Below are positions 49,701 through 62,610 of a stretch of DNA of 64,000 nt, one piece after another. The notes beneath the pieces were generated by a model, which was not told the origin of the DNA, did no database searches, and was given only the letters and a program-made list of their open reading frames with translations. Positions within the stretch are counted from its first letter, which is position 1. Every line of letters starts with the position of its first letter. The translations under genes and the position numbers were made by a program. The stretch is from Gadus chalcogrammus (Eukaryota > Chordata > Actinopteri > Gadiformes > Gadidae), in contig NC_079420.1 in assembly GCF_026213295.1 (NCBI RefSeq), positions 9,354,182-9,418,181 of the forward strand, in the 5' to 3' direction.

Positions 49701-50220
49701 GGTGGTACTCTAAACCGTGGACGCAGACTGCAGTCAGAATACGCTTCTCTATGAAGCATTAGATTGTTGGGCTGAACAGGTATAAATTAAATGTCTGACA
49801 CCGTTATAGTTGATTAACCATCTGTAATTGTCTTTTGAGTCATCTATATACGTTTATTTCGCACGGGCCAATCAAATTCAATCTGCATGCCTACTAAAAG
49901 ATAATTACTATCGTCTATTGTGTGGATCTGGGAAGGGAATTGGGGTGGTAATTGAACAAAATAAATGCATGAATACAATAAAATGCCCCTAAAAAACATG
50001 CAATCATTGATGCTTAGCAGGATGACAACCAATGATTATTGTCGGATGTAGGCCTTGCTTCCTTCACTGAGGAACAGGTAGATCCCGTAAATGTTCAGGA
50101 ATGTTATAGCGCTCCCAAATCTCCCTCGTGGTCACCTTTATCCCCCCCAAAGGAACAGCGCCGTGTCATCAGCGCTGAGACCCATCAACTTGGGGAAACT
50201 CAGGTTTAGCGTTGTCCACA
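49701..50220. other. no gene seen
   Basis: Unique sequence up to an inverted-repeat element. Nothing notable. Confidence 0.45.
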
Positions 50221-51002
50221 AGGGCCCTATCTCAATGTCCGGACTCATGGACTCACAGACTTTGATGTCGTGAAATTATTAAGGCTTTAGGGCTGTCCCA
50301 ATGTGGAATTCCAAAGGGCGTGAGGGTTTGATTCCACACTTACCGAGCTCCTTCCGTGAGTCCGCATCAGTGCAGACTTCACCTAAGGGAATTACCCACA
50401 GTTCAAAGCGTTGTTTCGTTTACTGCGGAGACCATAGGGAAATCCGGAAATTAGGAAGGTTAACAACAAGACAACGCTAGGCAATAGGCAACCAGATGGG
50501 AATTTCGGCCTTTTTTTAGTGAGCCGGATCATTTGGATCAGCTCACCAACAAGAGCCGGCTCTTTTGGCTCCCAAACAACTCTTCATATTATTAATTATA
50601 CCTTTCATAATTCAGCCAAATGTAGCCTGTTCTGACTTATGATTAGTAGGTGTTGGCCAATAATCACCTAAATTATTCAATGCATCCTTTATACTGAAGC
50701 ATTCAAAAGTAACATATATATTTTCTGACATCAATAAATTGCTGTAGCCAATGGTTTTCATTGCATTTACAAAAAACAAAAAATAACTAAAAATGAGAAT
50801 TCCCAAACCGGCAAGTGTCAGCAACATCTTTGTCATTAAACATTGCCAAGGTAACATGTGCTCTCGTGAAGTGCTGTCCCAATCCCATATAAACCTATCT
50901 GAGCCCATGTGGCCTCACACACTCACTCACTTGGCACCTGAGATCAATTAAGTCTGTGAGTCCTTAGTCCTTAGTCCTCAGGGCTCACTTTGGGATTGGG
51001 CC
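50221..51002. mobile_element. terminal-inverted-repeat element (unclassified)
   Basis: The left end AGGGCCCTATCTCAATGTCC, followed by GGACTCA.GGACTCACAGACTT, matches the reverse complement of the right end (GGCCCAATCCCAAAGTGAGC, then AAGGACTCACAGACTTAAT). About 780 bp and AT-rich inside, with a second foldback-like motif (GAGCCGGATCATTTGG, AAGAGCCGGCTCTTTTGG) near 50,520-50,570. No transposase and no clear target duplication. Confidence 0.6.
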
Positions 51003-53063
<2,061 letters not shown>

Positions 53064-53450
53064 TGTGCTTTCACACTAAAAAAAAACACTACTGGGTCCC
53101 TTATACGATCCATCAGTCACCTACAGCCTCAACACCAGACCTTCTTTCATACACTTTTAGAACGGTCACAACTCAATACCTGTCAGGAATCACTCATGTC
53201 ATAGATTTAACCATTCATTGGATGAAATGGTAATACAATTAATTTTTGCAGTATGGTTCCACTCTGTTCTGATGCTCCCTGCTGTAGGATTTAAAGCTTC
53301 ACATACAGATGTCAGATACAGAAGGCCAACACCATACTGACATTTGGACAACAGGGAGCACTATACAATCTCCCATGGGCTACATCCGATATCTCAACCT
53401 CTTGTGTAGGTTGCATGTGATACAGAGCAGAACCAAAGCAGGTGGAGGCT

Positions 53451-53490
53451 GGGGTGGTGGTGGTGGTGGTGGTGGTGGTGGTGGTGGTGG
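53451..53490 (+). repeat. (GGT)n trinucleotide repeat
   Basis: About 13 GGT units ending in GGAGGGAG. G-quadruplex-capable; the poly-Gly and poly-Thr frames are artefacts. Confidence 0.95.
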
Positions 53491-53646
53491 AGGGAGAAAT
53501 TCTGCTCAGCACACATAACACACTTTACAGAGGGATTGCTTGAGATAGAAGATCTTTAATTCACCACATATTAGTGTCAGTGCGTTTTATTGAACTGCGG
53601 TAGCAGTAAGCTGAAAAGTCATCTGAATCGTATATACATACTGCAT

Positions 53647-53674
53647 CTCATCTAACCTGACCAGGTTAGATGAG
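53647..53674. repeat. perfect 13-bp palindrome at the LINE 5' junction
   Basis: CTCATCTAACCTG (53,647-53,659) and its exact reverse complement (53,662-53,674) flank a 2-nt centre. It abuts the first recognisable LINE sequence, which starts around 53,676. Confidence 0.85.
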
Positions 53675-53675
53675 A

Positions 53676-54737
53676 GAGCAATTCCAGTTTGCCTATAGGC
53701 CACACAGAGGTGTTGAGGATGCAAAAGACACTATGACAAACATGCTTTGTAAACATTTGGAAGGTAATGGAACACATGCTCAGCTTTTATTTGTAGATTT
53801 CTTCTCTGCTTTTAACAAAATTCAACCCCACATTTTAACAGAAAGACTATCAGAGCAATTTTATTTGAGCAAAAATCTTGTGGGCTGGGTTTTAGATTTT
53901 TAACTAATAGGACACAAAGAGTGCGAGTCAATGGAGTACTGTCTGACCAGATCTGTTCCTCCACTGGCTCCCCTCAGGGCTGTGTTCTGTCCCCTCTCCT
54001 GTTCATTCTTTACACCAACATGTGCCGCAGCAGCAGGGAGGACAGATTCATTTTAAAGTATGCAGATGATTCTGTCATTGTCAGCCTGCGACGAGGAAAT
54101 GAGACGGGCCATGGCGCAGTTGTCCAGGATTTTGTTGATTGTTGTGAGCGGTCCTTCCTACAGATGAACATTTCCCAAAAAAGAAAATATGTATGTAGAC
54201 TTTAGGAAACTCCCCAGGGCTAAAGAACCAACTAGTATAAATGGTCAGATAGTGGAGTGTGATCACAACTACAAATACCTTGGGACCATCATCGACAGCA
54301 AACTAAGTTTTGAGGCGAACTGTGAGGCTGGGTATAAAAAGGCGAACCAGTGCCTACATTGTCTAAGGAAACTGTCCTCCTTCCATATTGACAGAAAAAT
54401 GCTCACTATGTTTAACAGATGCTTTATTGAATCTGTAATTTCCTTTAGCCTGGTGTCCTAGTTCAGCAACCTACCCCTAAAAAATAAAACCTGACTGAAT
54501 CAGATTGTGAGGTGGGCCAGTAGGTTAATTGGAGAGCAACAGCTGAACCTAGAAACCCTTCACACTAGGCAGCTACAGAGGCTAGTTGGGTCCATCCTAG
54601 AAGATGGATCCCACCCACTACATGATGTATTCCAGCTCCTCCCATTAGGCCGTAGGTTTAAAATGCCTACAGGTCAAACCAAAAGGTACAGAGGTAGTTT
54701 TGTTCCTTCAGCTATTACGACCCTGAACAATACTTAG
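53676..54737 (+). pseudogene. decayed LINE reverse transcriptase
   Basis: The protein is readable in pieces. The finger/palm start is FAYRPHRGVEDA, and FVDFFSAFNKIQPHIL carries the first catalytic aspartate region. A frame change follows near 53,897. The next piece has GSPQGCVLSPLLF and the catalytic YADD at 54,059-54,070. Another frame change near 54,180-54,190 leads to KYLGTIIDSKLSFE (thumb-like region), and stops near 54,461 and 54,490 precede the C-terminal RWASRLIGEQ and LLPLGRRFK segments. In life it copied its own RNA at a nicked target. At least three disruptions, and the loss of the endonuclease and RT N terminus, make it inactive. Confidence 0.85.
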
Positions 54738-55053
54738 GCTATTTGTAGACTACACACTAATCTTTTTAAATTATGCACAGCGTTCCTAATCTATATATTT
54801 ATTTATTCATTTATTGACACATCTTTTTTGTATTTGATATGGTGGTTTTTATTCTGTATTTCATCAACGGTATTTTGATAGTACTATTGTGTACTTTTTT
54901 ATCTATATCTCTAAGTCTGGAGCACTTGTTGCTACTGTTATGTAACTGTCTTCTGTCATTGTTGTCAATGTTGTCTATTTGTAATGTGTGTATGCAGCCC
55001 ACTCTATTTACCTGCAACCAAATCTACCCTTGGGTACAAATAAAGTTACCTTA
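53676..55053 (+). mobile_element. 5'-truncated CR1/L2/Rex1-like LINE
   Basis: A non-LTR retrotransposon remnant: part of the reverse transcriptase domain, the ORF C terminus, an AT-rich 3' UTR and a 3' end reading ACAAATAAAGTTACCTTACC. The 5' end is truncated inside the RT domain next to a palindrome. The class is inferred from the Jockey-type RT motifs and the short AT-rich tail. It is a different family from the L2-like copies at 10,968 and 29,270. Confidence 0.8.
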
Positions 55054-56023
55054 CCGTTCTTTAATGCGTGTCATTTGCAATACATCAATCTTTCATCTCC
55101 ATTTTTTCAGAGCGCTAATGGACTGTTAATACTATGGCGTATCACTGTATGCATGTGTCAAGACTCTATGTTGAGGATAAGAGTGGGTGGGGGACTAAAT
55201 CGTTTTGCAGGACTAATCATTTCAAGCTGCTGTGTGAACTGAAGTTTTAAAGAAGAGAAAGAGCGGGGGAGAAGAAATCCATAGTCTCGGGTTAAAACTC
55301 TAAATCGATCTTCTGACGAATTCTGCAAACCAACAAATACCATCTGTTATTGTGCTTTTCAAAGACGTTCCCTGAGTGTCGTGCTTTGGAGCCAAGTTTG
55401 AGGAGGACTCTTGTCCCTTTGCCTATTGTGGGGTCAACACTGACTACGGCCGTAAGAGTTACCAATGATGCTCTACGACGGTCGCTAACTAAGCACAGAT
55501 CCATCCACAGGTTAAGGCTGAGGGTAGCTTTAGCTTGTGACTGACAAGGTCATTGCGTTCATATGTAGGCATGGATTCAGTCTGACTCCATGTTTATTTA
55601 AGGCGTTAAGGTGGAGTTTCGGACCGTCAAGTTGTTGAGTGCTACTGTTACTGCAAAGGTTTCAGTGTTTGGGCTCATTTGGCCGTTCTCATTATCCATT
55701 GTTGTTGCTGAGCCTGGCATGGATCCCATCTCAGCCAGATAAAATACAGAAATGGCTGGTTAACGATAGACACACTGATTTATTTAACCTGTTGGTAACA
55801 GCACACTGGAATGCCCATGCAGTCAATCTTCTTCGAGAGCGTGGGGCACGGTCGACTCTATAATAAATATGTTTATATTGACATGTTTGGACCTGGCCAT
55901 GGATTGCAACATAAAAATAACGTAGTATTTTTTCGAAACACCAACATTGGATTTCTGGATGAACTGGAATTTTAATAGAACATAGCGTAGGGTTTCCATG
56001 ACAATAAGCCCTGTTATGAAAAA
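55054..56023. other. no gene seen
   Basis: Unique sequence. A minus-strand frame of 140 codons (55,823-56,245) has no recognised motif. Confidence 0.4.
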
Positions 56024-56055
56024 CATGTCATACCAAGAGACTTTGGTATGACATG
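56024..56055. repeat. perfect 13-bp stem hairpin
   Basis: CATGTCATACCAA and its exact reverse complement around the loop GAGACT. Confidence 0.8.
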
Positions 56056-56962
56056 AAAGGACCGAAATAAATGTACAATATTGCAGGGGATAACATCTCC
56101 CATCTTTATTGTATGCCAACGTCGCTCTGGAAAAATGCTCTTTCACGAAACTGCCACATTTGAGCATTAGTAACGTAAATAAATCGTTCCTCGATCGGTT
56201 CTGAACTATGCTCAAAGAGGTTTTAATGCCTGAAATACACGGCACGCAGAAAAAATCCTACAAATTCATTCCATTCAAACTGTGTATCATGATCGTCATC
56301 CTGCATCTCCACCTCATCTCTGAACAAAGAAGAGGCAGCACAAGTTATAGCCCAGGCAATATTTTTGATCTCTTGCTCATGTGTCAATGTGCTGCTGTGA
56401 ATTCAAAGCACAGGGGATCACTTTCTGAGCGCAAGAAACGGTGATTCAAAGACAGACAAAGAGGCCGAGGCACACAGAGATAACTGCTCGCAACATTTAA
56501 AAAAAAACACCGCCACCGGGGTAATATCAAGTTGCCATGGTTACCTGGATCTAACAATTCCACCATGGACTCAAAGGTTATTTCTCGGGAAGGCCGAGCT
56601 TCTTATTGTGACTCACCCATCTCTTGTCTTTGCCCAAGCATACTTCCATCCATTCATGCATTGATTGACGCAACCCCTCCGCCGCTTTACATATCACTCC
56701 TGCTGACTCCTCCTGAACAGTAACAGGTTAGAAGAGGCCAGGGATGAATCAGAGGAGAGGAAGGGATAATGTGAACTTATCTTTGATGTGACGGGACACA
56801 ATTGTGAGGGCACGTTTCCTTACACCACACGAAACGCAGAAATACGTTTTGTGTTGAGTGTGTGGGGTTGGTTCACGGCTGGTTCAAGCAGGCTCACCTG
56901 CACCCCCTGTCAGGCTGATTAGACTCTTGGGCTACACACTTGAGACTATCCAACCAGAGAGG

Positions 56963-56967
<5 letters not shown>
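56056..56967. other. no gene seen
   Basis: Unique sequence leading into a GA array; nothing identified. Confidence 0.45.

Positions 56968-57030
<63 letters not shown>
56968..57030 (+). repeat. (GA)n microsatellite
   Basis: About 31 pure GA units. Confidence 0.95.
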
Positions 57031-57032
<2 letters not shown>

Positions 57033-57079
57033 ACTCTGGTGGTGTGTGACAGGGTCCACTGCCACCACGTTCCAGTAGT

Positions 57080-57205
57080 AAGCAAGGCAAGGCATGCAAC
57101 TTTATTTTTAATAGCACTTTTCACACAAATAATGTATAAAATAGATAAGCAAAAGAAAACAAGAGTAAAGTAAAAATATAAATGCATTGTAAAAGTGCAA
57201 TGTAG
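57080..57205. mobile_element. dispersed teleost repeat fragment
   Basis: AAGCAAGGCAAGGCATGCAA, CTTTATTTTTAATAGCACTT, TTCACACAAA and GTAAAAGTGCAATG follow the order of a very common fish repeat (GGCAAGGCAAGTTTATTTGTATAGCAC...). Boundaries approximate, relation to the copy at 26,458 likely. Confidence 0.5.
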
Positions 57206-58195
57206 GCCTTCCTTCCAACAGGGCTAGTACCAGCGGCTAACCCCACTCGACAACAGTCAAAGGCGGCCTATTAGTGCAGTCAGGCGAGTGTATTTGTCTT
57301 TGTGCGTTGATTCCTTGAGCTCATTACGACGCCTTACATCAGGCGTCATGTAAAACAGTGGTAAGCAAACACAGCGAAACCGCCCACTGGAGATCCACAG
57401 AGAGAACAAGAGGACGTACTTTGGCAGCGACAGGGCGCAGGCCGCGGTCTTCCATGCTAATCCCTGACGCCGGTCGTATCTTTCATCCCGTTCCACCGGG
57501 TCTCGTCCACACAGGTGTCCAGATCTCGTCTGAAATATAGGTAGACAGCAGGGGTGAGAAACAAGTGTCTTATTTGTGACGTGATGTGATGCACATGCAG
57601 GCTTTGAACCATGTCTGAAAGGAGGACAAACGCGGAGTGACGTTGATGCATGTGAATTCATTACAGGACAACGCGGAGGACTGATCCAAACGGGTCCGCG
57701 TAGTAGAAGGTTTCTCTTGACAAGATAAGCTTTCTTATTGTAACAACAGGCTGGAATAGCGTGACGTGTCAATGACGATGTATTGATTAGTAGATAGCAC
57801 ATAACACTGGAGATTTCCCGGTGATTTGTCACTTTATTTAATCCCTGTGGAAATAATTGGGGCGTGATTCCTGCACTCCCCTTCAATCAATAGCGGATGG
57901 ACAATTTCTCTCCTACATATTGAAGTTGTGGAAGTTGTGCAACCTTTATAGCTTCGCCAACCGCAAACTGTTGAGTGTAGATAAACAAGAAGACTAGTCA
58001 GTCTTTAAATGTGTTTATGGTTTGAAATGGAAGATTAAATCTAATTCAATTGTTGCGGCTATATTGGTTTTTCGCCGAGCCACAGAGGAAGTGAGGCTGC
58101 GTGTAAAGGCTGACTTCAACAAAAGACGCGTCGAATACATTCCACCACAAAGTGAGCAACATTTAGAATGAGGTCAACCAAATAGCGAAAAAAAG
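57206..58195. other. no recognisable gene
   Basis: Contains a 209-codon minus-strand frame (57,257-57,886), the longest non-repetitive one in the window. It shows no domain, no codon pattern I can judge and no splice context, and one such frame is expected by chance in 64 kb. Confidence 0.3.
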
Positions 58196-58221
58196 GTTTG
58201 TAATAACACGTTATTACAAAC
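58196..58221. repeat. 26-bp near-perfect palindrome
   Basis: GTTTGTAATAAC, central AC, then GTTATTACAAAC. Arms of 12 bp are exact. Cruciform-capable, or a large dyad binding site. Confidence 0.85.
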
Positions 58222-59824
58222 ACACTTTCTAAGTTATTTTTCTTTATGTGATTACCACCGAAGCAAGTGGCTTTGTCGATATGTTGTTTATTATATCACT
58301 TTGGGAGGGATGGAGCACTTTGTGTAAACATGCGTACGTCCTCTTTAAGACTATGCCTGAACAGACTGGCCAGATGGCCGGTTATAGATTAAATTATTGA
58401 TTCTGTTTTAATGTAAAACGGGCAAAAGGCACATTGGATGAAGACAGCTGAGCACTGGGATGATATGAGCAGTGAGAATAACAGTTGTTACACGGCTAAA
58501 TCATTTGACTTTGTATTCTTTCAGATAATTTTAGAAGCATTTCTTTGTTTTGGTTTACTGTTTAAACTTTCATATTTCTCTAATCATGGAGCCTATTTCG
58601 TTTTTGATAAGCTATACAAAATAACATATTTGTGAGGTTTATTAGCTTATTCTAAACAAAGAAAAGAGAAACATCAACGTCTGTTTTCCATTTCATAATT
58701 GCTTTCAATCAACTGCTGAACATTTGATTGACATGTGCAGTATATAATAGTCGGCTTCACGCTATGACCACTCATTCGTCCAGTTAAGTCAGAATCAACA
58801 TTTCCATGAGTAATTAACTCTCTAAACAAACCCATCACAAACATAATTGCCATTTGTCACTGTGCCAATTGTGTTCCCGGATTGACATCGTTGTGGATGT
58901 GAGATGACTGAGGATGCCAATCTGGCCCCGCCCCTTCAGCTGTCACTGCTCGCCAGCAGCAAGGAGTTGCGCTGCCGAGCTGCAGGCTACGCTCGACCTG
59001 CGACAGAGCGGGAACGCACAAAAGGAACATGGACGCCAATGGAGCCAGGGGAGTGAAACGCCTTTTGACATGACAAGGAGGATCCCGCTTGTGTGTGTGC
59101 GAGTCTCGTCAGAGCTGTGTGTGTTAGTGTGCGAGTCTTCTCCTGGTCAAGCCAATTATACAGTGGCTAGGTCAAGGGATTTCTCTGGATCACAACACAA
59201 TAGTAAACTCAGGTGACGAATAATTAAACGACATTTTGTGGAAAAACTACTCTGAATAACACGGTAGAACATTTACTCATTAACTCCCGAATTTAGATTT
59301 TTGGTAATTATTTCAAAAGATAAACACTTCCTGTACCAACCTTGAACCAAATTGTCGTTCAATCACTCCCATCGTAAGACCTTTCCTGGCCCAAAACACA
59401 ATCACAAAGGAAACTGATCACCACAACATGTGAATCACCGGTTTAATCACCGAGCCATGTTGTTTCCCTTCCCCGGCTGGGGGGAGGCAGAGAGGCCATG
59501 CACACACAGTGGGGCCCAGCTGTCCGTCGTGGGTGAAGGCTGGGGAACGGCCGACACCCTTAATGGGCTCCGAGGAACTGGAACTGCAAAACCCACTGTG
59601 CTCCCTCGCAGCCCACACGCGTTACCTACACGTCAAAACTTGAATGATTCGATTTATAACGCTTTTCTGATGGGTTGTGTATTGTCTTTTCAGGATAAGG
59701 GAGATATAGGATGTATGCCTCATTGGATTGGCACTATGGTGAGACATCCACAGGGTCAGAAGTGTTTAGGACGGCGTTAGCCTGATGACAGGGAGAAGGT
59801 GAAGGCGCTAGCGTAGCGACTACA
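58222..59824. other. no gene seen
   Basis: Unique sequence with scattered short frames. Nothing recognised. Confidence 0.45.
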
Positions 59825-59830
59825 AAACTA

Positions 59831-60993
59831 CATTTAGGGGGTTTTGCTGACGCTTTAATCCAAAGCGATTTACAACCACTCATTCACATACCGACGGTGG
59901 AGTCAACCAAACAGGGCAACAGCCAGCTCGTCAGGAGCAGTCAGGGTGAGGCATCTTGCTCAGGGACACCTCCACGTTCGGAGGAGCCGGGGATGGAACT
60001 AGTGTCGTGGATAAGACCCACTGTCTAATACTACAAATTACGAGAGGTCGAGAAGGACTAAGGTTGAATGATCAAGGCTTTATTGTCACCGCAGATAGTA
60101 TCAAAATCACATGAGTTGGTTTGTAAAGAACTCGCGAACAGTCTCGGAGCACTACGTTATATCATAATTGTGTGACCTCCCATAAGATGTCCTTGGCCAA
60201 TCACAATGCTCTAAACTACAGGCCTTCGGACGTTCACGCCCACGATATCCAAATTACATTTCATACAGTAATACTAGCATTACGTACAAAAGGTTTACAT
60301 ATTCAACATTAGTTACATGAAGTTACATATTATACATTAGTTAAAGTGAGGTCTTTAATTAAATTACTTTGCAATAGTAAACAATGCCACTTTATTTGTC
60401 TGTGGCATGCAGTCATAATCCTAAAGCTGGTAGTGTCTGATTTTAACCGGGGTATGGATTAGTTAACCTAATTCCAACTTGGAACCTACAGAATATAAAT
60501 TCTGAAATCACAGACACGATACCATAGGAGGGCGTTTCCTCTTACCGTGACGTGAGCCAGTCGTCTTTGAGGGGGCACGTATGCATAAATGAGGGGGCAC
60601 ATCTTTTGTAACACGTCAATGAGTCATGTAAATGTCGCTCAGAAGTACTTGTTGACCAAGGAAAGCCAGTTAATATCAAGTGTTTAACATTTGGCTCCAT
60701 TGTAAATATATTAACCTTATATTCTTGTATAATTCAAGCTTTAAGTTAACCTTACTTATACTTGTATCTAAGTGAACTGAGAGATAGACTGATATCATTG
60801 GCTACAGAAGAATGTCTGTCTGATCCTCTGAGCTGTTGAATAACAATGGAACAAGGTCTGGAGCCTGTACCTCCCCCCACCAATATATTCCAACATTTGG
60901 CAAATATTCTTTTAAGCCTTCAATATTTTCTACCACACTAGCAACCTTCCGGATACCAGTCAACCCGCTCTACCTCCTGAGCTACTGCCACCC
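59831..60993 (-). mobile_element. tRNA-derived SINE, copy C, split by an LTR
   Basis: SINE pieces 59,831-60,002 and 60,938-60,993 join into one minus-strand element. The tRNA head has an A box at AGTAGCTCAGGAGGTAGAGC and a B box at GGTTGCTAGTTCCATCCCC, the latter interrupted by the insertion. The body has GTCCCTGAGCAAGATGCC and CTGACGAGCTGGCTG. The tail is L2-like: TTGTAAATCGCTTTGGATTA, AAGCGTCAGC, CCCCTAAATGT. A 6-bp target duplication AAACTA lies at 59,825-59,830 and 60,994-60,999. Confidence 0.9.
60003..60937 (-). mobile_element. solo LTR of an LTR retroelement
   Basis: Inserted into SINE copy C with CTAG repeated at both edges (59,999-60,002 and 60,938-60,941; ACTAG if one extra base is shared). 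Read on the minus strand it begins TGTGGTAG and ends CCACGACA, the TG...CA ends of LTRs. It carries an AATAAA polyadenylation signal (plus-strand 60,079-60,084) about 80 nt from its 3' end, as expected for an R/U5 junction. Length about 935 bp. No gag, pol or env remains, so the internal part was probably lost by LTR-LTR recombination. Gypsy-like or endogenous retrovirus origin cannot be told apart. Confidence 0.85.
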
Positions 60994-60999
60994 AAACTA

Positions 61000-61656
61000 G
61001 CTCAAGGAGGTGGGGTGAAGACGTCATGGTGCCTTCTAAATACGGTCGCTATGGTTGTCCTTCACAGGGATACTATCCAACTGTGTGGTAGAGAGGCACA
61101 TGTGAAGTGCAATGTGTAGTCACAGTTTCATGAAAGTCTTTCGACGCCGCATCAATGCATTGGACTGAGCTGGTATGTTGAACTCGGATACTCTCTCCAA
61201 GTTTTTCTTTAACTCAATGTTGAGTGGCTCTCCACAGTATCCGTTTATCTGTTTTTCTTATAATAAAAAAGGCAGCAATATAAGACCTTCACTTGGTCGG
61301 AGTTAAGCTGCTATCGTTATTCTGCTTGAAGTGCATTTTATAGCAGTTCTGGTTGAAACTTTCATTTTTTTTACGAGACTGGAAACCCCTTCTACATGTT
61401 GGCCAAATATGAGACTCATGGAGGATTATGGCAAAGGGCAAGGCTTAAATTGCTGGCAGAAAGTTTGTAGGAAATCCTATAACTGGTGTCTTGAGGCATT
61501 TGTACAATATACTCCAAGTAGGGCCTGCCTAAGCCCTCCTATAGCCAGCGGCGCTTTGCCTCGTGCACGCGTCTGCTGCGTCATTGAATATTACCGCCGC
61601 TAAATTAAGTGGTGCGTCTTGCATCACCCTTGTATCTTCTTGTGAGGCCGCAGCCT
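61000..61656. other. no gene seen
   Basis: Unique sequence between the SINE and the pyrimidine tract; nothing recognised. Confidence 0.45.
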
Positions 61657-62088
61657 CCTTCCCTCTCCTCATCCCATCTCCTCCTCCCCTCTCCTTCTCC
61701 CCTCTCCACCACCCCTCCCCTCCTCTCTTCCCCTCCTCCCCTCCCCTCCTTTCTTCCCCTCCTCCCCTCTCCACCTCCCCTCCCCTCCTCCCCTCTCCTC
61801 TCCTTCTCCCCTCTCCAACTCCCCTCCCCTCCTCCCCTCCTCCCCTCCCCTCCTCCCCTCTCCTCTCCTTCTCCCCTCTCCACCTCCCCTCCCCTCCTCC
61901 CCTCCCCTCCTCCCCTCTCCTCTCCTTCTCCCCTCTCCAACTCCCCTCCCCTCCTCTCTTCCCCTCCTCCCCTCTCCTCCTCCACTCTCCTCCCCCCCTC
62001 TCCTCCTCCCCTCTCCTCCTCCCCTCTCCTCCTCCCCTCTCCAGCTTGCCTCTCCTCCTCCCCTCTCCTCCTCCTCCTCCATCCGCCC
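61657..62088 (+). repeat. polypyrimidine minisatellite
   Basis: About 430 nt of almost pure C/T built from CTCCCCTCCCCTCCTCCCCT, CTCCTCTCCTTCTCCCCTCT and CCACCTCC/CCAACTCC units in a loose higher-order repeat of roughly 60 bp. Long frames on both strands are artefacts. A strong H-DNA candidate. Confidence 0.9.
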
Positions 62089-62284
62089 CAGTGTTGATGT
62101 TCGAAACAACGGCTGGGTCGGCTGGGTGGCTCTGAGGTCACTTCTCAACGCTTTGAAAAGGGGTTTATTTTGTGTGTGACTAAAGTGTGACAGAATTTCC
62201 GTCGCTCTCCTCAAATCAATATCCATAAAGTATGTTGAATAATTCAACATATCTACATCATCTCTCTCCCTCCACTCTCTCTTC

Positions 62285-62439
62285 CTCTCCATCCCTCTGT
62301 GTGTGTGAGAGAAAGAGTGAGAGACAGAGAGTCAGTGTAAGAGAAAGAGGAAGAGAGAGAGAGATAGAGAGAGAGCAGGAGTGAGTCTAAGAGAAAGAGG
62401 GAGAGAGAGGGGGAGAGAGAGTAGGAGAGAGAGAGGGAG

Positions 62440-62506
<67 letters not shown>

Positions 62507-62610
62507 CTAGGAGAGAGTGGGATAGAGGGAGAGAGAGTGTGAGAGAGAGAAGGAGAGAGAGAGTGTGAGAGAGAGTGTGAGAGAGAGAGGGAGTGAGCGA
62601 GAGAGAGGGT
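62285..62610 (+). repeat. polypurine (GAGA) tract
   Basis: About 320 nt of GAGAGA with AGGGAGAG, GTGTGAGAG and AGTAGG interruptions. It has the opposite strand bias to the tract 200 bp upstream. Confidence 0.9.

Noticed and set aside
57257..57886. 209-codon minus-strand open frame
   Set aside because: No domain, signal peptide or splice context. One non-repetitive frame of this length is roughly expected by chance in 64 kb.
61563..62292. Frames of 160-207 codons on both strands
   Set aside because: They are translations of the C/T (or G/A) minisatellite.
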